From contig JAOXYB010040994.1 of NCBI GenBank assembly GCA_028565635.1, positions 1 through 13,025 of the forward strand: a DNA stretch of 13,025 nucleotides. Reading direction: 5' to 3'. The stretch comes from Phoronis ovalis. Taxonomy: Eukaryota > Phoronida > Phoronidae. Positions 8,101 through 13,025 of the stretch are shown here, piece after piece. The notes below the pieces were generated by a model. The model was not told the origin of the DNA and ran no database searches. It worked only from the letters and a program-made list of their open reading frames with translations. Positions within the stretch are counted from its first letter, which is position 1. Every line of letters starts with the position of its first letter. The position numbers and the translations under genes are program-made.

Positions 8101-8200
8101 GTAAGTGTAAACATACATGTATTTCTACACCGTCTGCAGAAGGAGAAAGTGTCAATGTTCATGCATATTTTGTTTTCTCCAATATATTTTTAATTATAAA
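8101..8200. other. Start of intron after the 18-nt exon
   Basis: This begins with the strong gtaagt donor. Nothing else is visible before the short tandem repeat. Confidence 0.5.
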
Positions 8201-8224
8201 GTTTGCTAGTTTGCTAGTTTGCTA
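8201..8224. repeat. 8-base tandem repeat, three units
   Basis: GTTTGCTA occurs three times head to tail, followed by a degenerate TTTTGCATA. It is a short local slippage repeat with no coding role. Confidence 0.85.
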
Positions 8225-9254
8225 TTTTGCATAGTTTACTGAATACCATGAAGGACTGAAGCCTTCCCAGTGTCCCTGTATGTTTACAGTAATAGTGATT
8301 AAATATATCAGTTCTTAATGCGTACTATAGTTTCATATTAGATAAGCTATGTCCCTTACTCAATCAGATTAGTTAAATAACATCATGTGTTTGGCCGTGA
8401 TAATCCCTCAATTGATTATAATCAGTTACTTTGAAAGTAAGGTAAACCGGCACACGTAGGTTGCAAATCCGCAGAGTTACTATTAAACTTTGTATAGGTA
8501 CATTTTGTTGTACAGCGTCATAAAAAACATTCACATTTAATTTGAAAATTAGATATTACAATTTTATTCTAAAACAGGGAAGTCTGGGTTTCTTGCATAC
8601 TCACGTTGCCCAATCTGTGATAGCTCGTGCGCAGCTCGGCAGATGACATCATACGACTACATCAAATATACACTAGATAAGGAAGAACATTTAATCGTAC
8701 TTTGTTTTAAACTTTTATCCGTGTTTATATGTTTTCTTCTACTTATTTCGGCTAACAATCGTAATAAAGAAATTAATACAACTAGCAGAATGAGATATAT
8801 TTAGTTGTTTACACTGAAGGTCTTAACAATCAGTTGTTCTCATAAGCTATGCCACAACCCGGTGCTAAAGAATTAAGACTGCGTCAATGGAAATGACTGA
8901 CTTATATATACTCTATTCTTGAAATGTTTAACCTGTCCACAAAAAATTGAAGTGTCCGCATTCGAATGAGGATTATATATATATATACCCACATTCTCTC
9001 AAACAATCTGCGGAATAACGGAATCACTAGAATTAGATGTTCAGTAGATACCTTTTTTCACGGATAACACATATATCCAGACCATTCATTCTCGTCACTT
9101 ACGACAATATATCTAAAACTACCTAAACCTTCATAGTAATACAACGTATACATAAACTGTATTGAAGCATTTACGGCATGGAATATAATAAATATAATTT
9201 AATGATGAATTAATTTAGGTCCTTTTTATAAGAGTTTATCTCCAATTTTTTAAG
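8225..9254. other. Intronic, one weak cassette-exon candidate
   Basis: A G+C-richer segment after ttttattctaaaacag (from 8579) is open in phase 0 (GSLGFLHTHVAQS) with a weak gtgata donor at about 8621. It would fit as a phase-0 cassette between the 8083 and 9255 exons, but the support is thin. An (AT)n run lies near 8976-8989. The 36 bases before 9255 are pyrimidine-rich, as expected for the acceptor of the tail exon. Confidence 0.4.
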
Positions 9255-9563
9255 AATAATCGGGTACGTCGGCAAGCACCACATCGTCCTCAAGCGCCAC
9301 AGGGACATCTGCAACCTCTGCAACATCCACAGGTTCCGCGACAACCACAACGTCCGCACGCGCCACCAGTAGTTCCACAACGCCTACCAGTACAACCGGT
9401 GACAGTACCAGCACCAGCACCAGCACCAGCACCAGTAGTGCCTGTCCAACAGCCTCCATTTGTATATCAAGGACAATACCAGCAAAATCTAGGAATGGGA
9501 CCAGCATTCCAAGTACAACCAGGGTATGTGCCACAAAACATAGGAGGTGTACGGACTTTGTAA
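9255..9563 (+). CDS. Pro/Gln-rich tail exon, with internal donor or terminal stop
   Basis: Acceptor tctccaattttttaag ends at 9254. Phase 0 then runs for 102 codons to TAA at 9561-9563. The tail starts NNRVRRQAPHRPQAP and contains about 24 Pro and 19 Gln, with a PAPAPAPAP run from a CCAGCA repeat near 9405-9436. Its last part carries Tyr/Gln/Gly phrases (VYQGQYQQ, FQVQPGYVPQ). Such tails follow RRMs in many splicing and granule proteins and are usually disordered, which is inference here. Third codon positions vary among Gln and Pro synonyms, supporting this frame. An excellent internal donor (CCAGG|gtatgt, 9524) gives a shorter form, 9255-9523, which joins in phase to the 11202 exon. An acceptor at 9218 would also stay in frame but removes the pyrimidine tract. 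Confidence 0.85.
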   Translation, partial: NNRVRRQAPHRPQAPQGHLQPLQHPQVPRQPQRPHAPPVVPQRLPVQPVTVPAPAPAPAPVVPVQQPPFVYQGQYQQNLGMGPAFQVQPGYVPQNIGGVRTL

Positions 9564-9567
9564 ATAT

Positions 9568-9573
9568 AATAAA
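9568..9573 (+). terminator. Polyadenylation signal AATAAA
   Basis: A canonical AATAAA lies five bases after the TAA of the tail exon, with a G/T-rich stretch 15-35 bases later (ccgtgtggaatcttttttt). This is the expected layout of a cleavage and polyadenylation site. It would end the long version of the 9255 exon with an extremely short 3' untranslated region. Confidence 0.6.
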
Positions 9574-10326
9574 ACAAATTTAAATATGTCCGTGTGGAAT
9601 CTTTTTTTCATACCTTTACGTTGAATGTATGAAATTTGCCAGTTTCAAAAAAAAACTTTCCTACGCCACACCTTTGTCTGATTTACACGTTTTGATTATT
9701 TAAAGGTTAATTTACTTAATTATAGTATGTTGGTACAGTACTCTTACTACCTATTACAAGTTTAGCCTACTAGTTCAGTCTACTATGTGCAAGCATCGTT
9801 AAACATAGCACTGGGTCGCAGAGGACATGCAATGATAAATAATGAAGCCAGTATTTTATATATTTTTTAATAAAATCTCTGAATATATATATCCTAATAG
9901 GTCTGGATATCCAATTTCAACTATTTGTGTGCGCAACCTGTCCTTTGCTACAAGGCGTTTCTAGTTTAAGAAGGAGTTTGAAACTGTTAAAGCTTACTTA
10001 TAGAATCAATTCTTCCGATCACAAACTTTCGAATTCACAAATATAATTCATTAATAATGTGTTAGTATCAGAAACGTTATATGAGCAGCGATAATGTGTT
10101 TTGGTTTAGTATACAGGAAATACTTGCTCAAGTCCTTCTGGATATATTTTGTTATTATTTAATTGATTACTATTACATTATATATCTTAGATGTGCATAA
10201 AACACCTGCATTACAAAAAATCGATTTTACATATTTTCCTGTTTTCTATATGTACCGGTGTTTGTGGTCCAGAAGGACTTGTAAAGTTCGCAAGCCTTCC
10301 AGTGATATGAATAATTCATAACCTTG
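9574..10326. other. Non-coding, intron or 3' flank
   Basis: A+T-rich with no readable exon. It is intron if the 9524 donor is used, and downstream flank if the AATAAA at 9568 is used. Confidence 0.5.
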
Positions 10327-10380
10327 TGACGTCATATTTAAATAGCTTGGTCACGTGACAATAACATATAAACATGGCGC
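10327..10380. promoter_or_regulatory. Promoter-like motif cluster (CRE, TATA-like, E-box, YY1-like)
   Basis: Within 54 bases there is a perfect cAMP-response-element palindrome TGACGTCA (10327-10334), an A/T block TATTTAAAT, a ten-base palindrome GTCACGTGAC holding a CACGTG E-box (10350-10359), and AACATGGCG (10371-10379), which matches the YY1-type core. These four are common near animal promoters. The order and tight packing are suggestive, but no long reading frame follows on either strand. The ATG inside the last motif gives only five codons. It could be an alternative or non-coding promoter, an enhancer in the intron between the 9255 and 11202 exons, or part of an unrecognised repeat. 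Confidence 0.35.
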
Positions 10381-10953
10381 TCAAATTTTAATTCTCGAAA
10401 ATCGGGAGGAGGAGCATTTTTGCTTTTAAAATGGTCAATAATATATATCCCATATAGGCAAATGTCTGTACATTTTGGGCTTTCTCTGTATAATTTTACT
10501 ATACTGAACATCGTTTCTTTTTGGAACCAGCCGTAAATGGTATTAGGACACAATTGATTTCACCATCCACTTCTATAGTAAATTCATGTAATTTAAATCA
10601 TTATAAAAATTTCCCAAACATTGTGCGAATAAAATGACCTGTTAAGAACTGAAGATTATTATGTATACTACTACCAGTTAATATTTCGTGCAGGCATGAG
10701 CACCAACATTTTTTGCTATTCTACTATGTAGACTACCGCCAAGAAAATGCAACCTAACAACTGACAAAATTCGTAGCTTTGCCCTAGGTCAAATAATTCC
10801 ATCAAATTTTGGTTTATTTTACTTTAAAAAGCTAATATTAGTTTCAATCTCTTGCACATTGATTTACCTTTCAAACAGAAACAAACAAAAAGCCAGCGCC
10901 AAGGAGGAAAACAGAAAAAAAATATAAATTTAAGGTTCACGGAATTCTTCCAG
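10381..10953. other. Non-coding, no supported exon
   Basis: A G+C-richer patch around 10880-10915 follows a fair acceptor (tttacctttcaaacag) and is open in two frames (KQTKSQRQGG or NKQKASAKEENRKK), but no good donor is present. The second reading would fit the phase of the 9524 donor and stop after about 15 residues. Support is insufficient to call an exon. Confidence 0.4.
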
Positions 10954-10980
10954 CAGGGCCAGTTCACTCCGCGACCAACT
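10954..10980 (+). CDS. Possible 27-nt Pro/Gln-type micro-exon
   Basis: Acceptor acggaattcttccag ends at 10953. Phase 0 reads QGQFTPRPT, similar in style to the QGQYQQ phrase of the main tail. The donor (ACT|gtggtt, 10981) is weak, and phase 0 does not match the donor at 9524. It might be a chance resemblance or an alternative exon spliced from an unseen partner. Confidence 0.2.
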
Positions 10981-11201
10981 GTGGTTACATCAATTGTGAC
11001 CTTATGGCAAATGCGATATTTCAAGTAGAGTAACAAATAACGAATTAGAAAAATATAATATTTTATCTTGTTAAACTTGACAGTCATTAAAAAATGTGTG
11101 GTGTTGTGTTTATTTCGTGTATTCTTTTTATCTTGTCATTTCACCCGGCTCTACGTCACCTTATTTTCTATAGGCATTATATATTGTGTTTAAAATTTCA
11201 G

Positions 11202-11229
11202 TGGGTACCATCAAGTTCAACAACCACAG
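11202..11229 (+). CDS. 28-nt Pro/Gln-type micro-exon, alternative tail
   Basis: Acceptor gtttaaaatttcag ends at 11201 and a strong donor CCACAG|gtaaat begins at 11230. Entering with two bases carried over, exactly what the 9524 donor supplies (GG|T, Gly), it reads GYHQVQQPQ and exits in phase 0. The joined tail would read …FQVQPG-GYHQVQQPQ, continuing the same composition. Phase match, splice strength and composition agree. Two other frames are open (WVPSSSTTT and GTIKFNNH) and fit neither the tail nor the phase. The next exon must start in phase 0. Weak candidates are HQRGRN at 11629-11646 and a terminal ELNQ-stop at 12187-12201 whose TAA overlaps an AATAAA. Confidence 0.5.
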
Positions 11230-12924
11230 GTAAATAGATTTTATTGCTTTGGACACATAAACGTATGACAAGCTTTTCTTTAGTGCATGAATCATCCGAA
11301 TACAGATATGGTTTGCTTATTCCTTGATATAATATTGGGAGTCAGTATAGCAAACGATGGAATAATAATTCCAGCCCAGTTTTTGTACAGTTCCGGGTAT
11401 ACTACTTATTTTCTTTTAAATCTTTGTAATTTTGATAATATCGCAAGTAATTTAAGGCAGGTGCAATTTTTAGCATAGGCAAGTACATGCCTATGGGCCA
11501 GATGATCATTTATCCAAAAGAAGCGCCACGCTAAAGATCATAATGTTTTCAACAAACACACATTAAAATGAACAATTTAGCTTGTTTATTAATTCGGAAA
11601 TATCGAAACAAAGGGGAAAAAATCGCAGCACCAGCGTGGACGAAACGTAGTAAATACCTGTAATAAGTTAATTGCGTATGTACTCAACTGCCAAATAAAG
11701 AAATTCCTGTAATGACATGGCCATAAAGTTTTTATAAGATACAACATTTTAAAGAAGCTACGATAACATACAAAATATGTTGTTATACGCAGTATAGAAT
11801 AAGCAAACTAAAAACGGATATTATAATGGTATAAACTAAATGTATTCTAAAACTAAAAACAAACCTATTACAAAAAGAAGCTGGTAATTATACAATAATC
11901 AGTATAATGTTTATGACTGTTTCTTGTCCTATGCGAAATGTTTTGTTGTTCGTAAATGTTCGATATATGTATTACTATACGGAGTGGAGTTCTTCATAAA
12001 AGTGAACACCTTGTATACGGATATATTGCCTCCAGTTCCTATAACACGTTTGTAGCAGTGTTACAGTACTTTCTAATCTTGATTCTTGAGAAGGCAATCT
12101 TCGTTTATTGAATGTAGCATATACTAGTAGCTACGGATTAATATTATTTTTCATATCCTTTTTATACATCTGTAACGTGGGGGCAGGAATTGAATCAATA
12201 AAACATAAAAATCTTAGACTATAAATCAAATATAGGACAATCTAAGTACTGCCCATTCTTAGAAAAATTCCAGGAATCAAAGACTACGAGATAGAACAGA
12301 TGGTGTTACTGAAAATGAATGTGAACTTAGTTAATAATATGGGATTTAATGGTGACATATCTGAAACAAATGAGTACAACACCCTGCACTGTCTCATATA
12401 GATTTGTAACATATCATTTGGTTTGTTAAACGTCGTCTTGATTTAATTAATAATATATAGTTTTACTTTCCTCGTTACTTGTCTTTCAAAGACATTCTAC
12501 GTAAGTTGTATATACTCACTTACTTGTTTAGGGTGCAGTCAGCAAACTTGTAACATACATTCCGCCTACGTATACAAACATTTAAAATCAAACAAGTTAA
12601 TACTAATCATTTAATACTTTTATTATTCAAAGATAAACATTTACTTCCCAAAAGGGACTGAGTGCAGTCTATATACTAGTTCACGACTAAAGCACTCCTT
12701 CTTAATTTCTCTCCAAATGCATTCGGTGTCAAATTGATTAAACAGAAAATACGCTTCCAATATTTATGTAATGCAAAAGAGAAACGTAGTTTGACGAAAT
12801 ACAATTTGGCAGTGTTACGTAGTACAACACTTCCCTTGGACCCTGGAAAAAGTCACTTAATTATTATGTGAATTCAAAAACTGTCCTAAACGAATTGCAC
12901 ATTGTAACCCACATTTTTATGCCC
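11230..12924. other. Downstream non-coding stretch
   Basis: No firm exon is seen. From an acceptor ending at 11283 the frame stays open in phase 0 to a gtgcaa donor at about 11461, but its hydrophobic content is unlike the tail and the intron would be only 54 bases. An AATAAA lies at 12197-12202. A strong gtaagt at 12501 sits in an inverted repeat with acttac a few bases on, so its strand and meaning are unclear. Confidence 0.4.
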
Positions 12925-13025
12925 GTGTATGTTTGTATGTATGTGTGCTTGTATGTATGCATGCATGAATGTGTGTATGTATGTATATATGTGTGTGTGT
13001 GTATGTGTGCGTGTATGTATGTATG
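12925..13025. repeat. TGTA/GT microsatellite at the right edge
   Basis: This is a run of imperfect GTAT, TGTA, GT and GCAT units with pure (GT)n and (GTAT)n patches, continuing past the end of the window. It has no coding content and is likely length-variable between individuals. Confidence 0.9.

Noticed and set aside
9250-9534. 94-codon minus-strand open frame rich in Val, Leu and Asp
   Set aside because: It is the complement of the Pro/Gln-rich exon. Its Val/Leu repeats mirror the CCAGCA repeat, and the plus-strand reading has splice borders, a stop and a polyadenylation signal.
9260-9583. Second plus-strand frame of the tail exon, Ser/Thr-rich and mucin-like (GTSASTTSSSSATG…)
   Set aside because: With the acceptor at 9254 this frame meets TAA at 9257 at once. 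Its second half loses the Ser/Thr character, while the Pro/Gln frame stays consistent to its stop and matches the phase of the 8083 exon.
10338-10553. 71-codon minus-strand frame overlapping the promoter-like cluster
   Set aside because: No recognisable motif, and the frame is in the length range expected by chance. It may belong to an unknown repeat, but there is no evidence for a gene.

Overview
The window looks like a stretch of an animal genome, most likely a mollusc and perhaps a bivalve. By eye it is about two-thirds A+T. It has no long open reading frames, no bacterial-style gene packing and no operons. Coding signal appears only as short exons with AG/GT borders in long A+T-rich introns. 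The organism guess rests on inference from base composition, from the exon/intron style, and from an interspersed repeat with a ~138-base tandem core that resembles bivalve 'pearl'/Helitron-like elements.

The main content is one plus-strand gene built mostly from micro-exons. The best chain is 3722-3755 (34 nt), 5105-5158 (54 nt), 6777-6866 (90 nt), 8083-8100 (18 nt) and 9255-9523 or 9563. It reads in frame through every junction. Together these exons give helix 1, strands 2 and 3, helix 2 and strand 4 of a divergent RNA-recognition motif (RRM), followed by a Pro/Gln-rich tail. The large tail exon can end in two ways. If read through, it reaches a stop with an AATAAA signal five bases later. 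If cut at an internal GTATGT donor, it joins in frame to a 28-nt Pro/Gln-type exon at 11202-11229. This suggests alternative 3' ends.

Upstream, four further candidate exons (1287, 1917, 3016, 3305) look like pieces of one or two more RRM-like units, so the full protein may carry several RRMs. The link between 3305-3343 and 3722 is unresolved. A possible strand-1 exon lies at 3386-3436.

The rest is non-coding. It holds a 20-base minisatellite (421-563), an inverted pair of interspersed repeats (650-965 and 7310-7625), a small 8-base tandem repeat (8201-8224), and a cluster of promoter-like motifs (10327-10380). There is also an unexplained patch richer in G+C (3973-4330) and a TGTA/GT microsatellite running off the right edge. 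No rRNA, tRNA, CRISPR or intact transposase gene was found.
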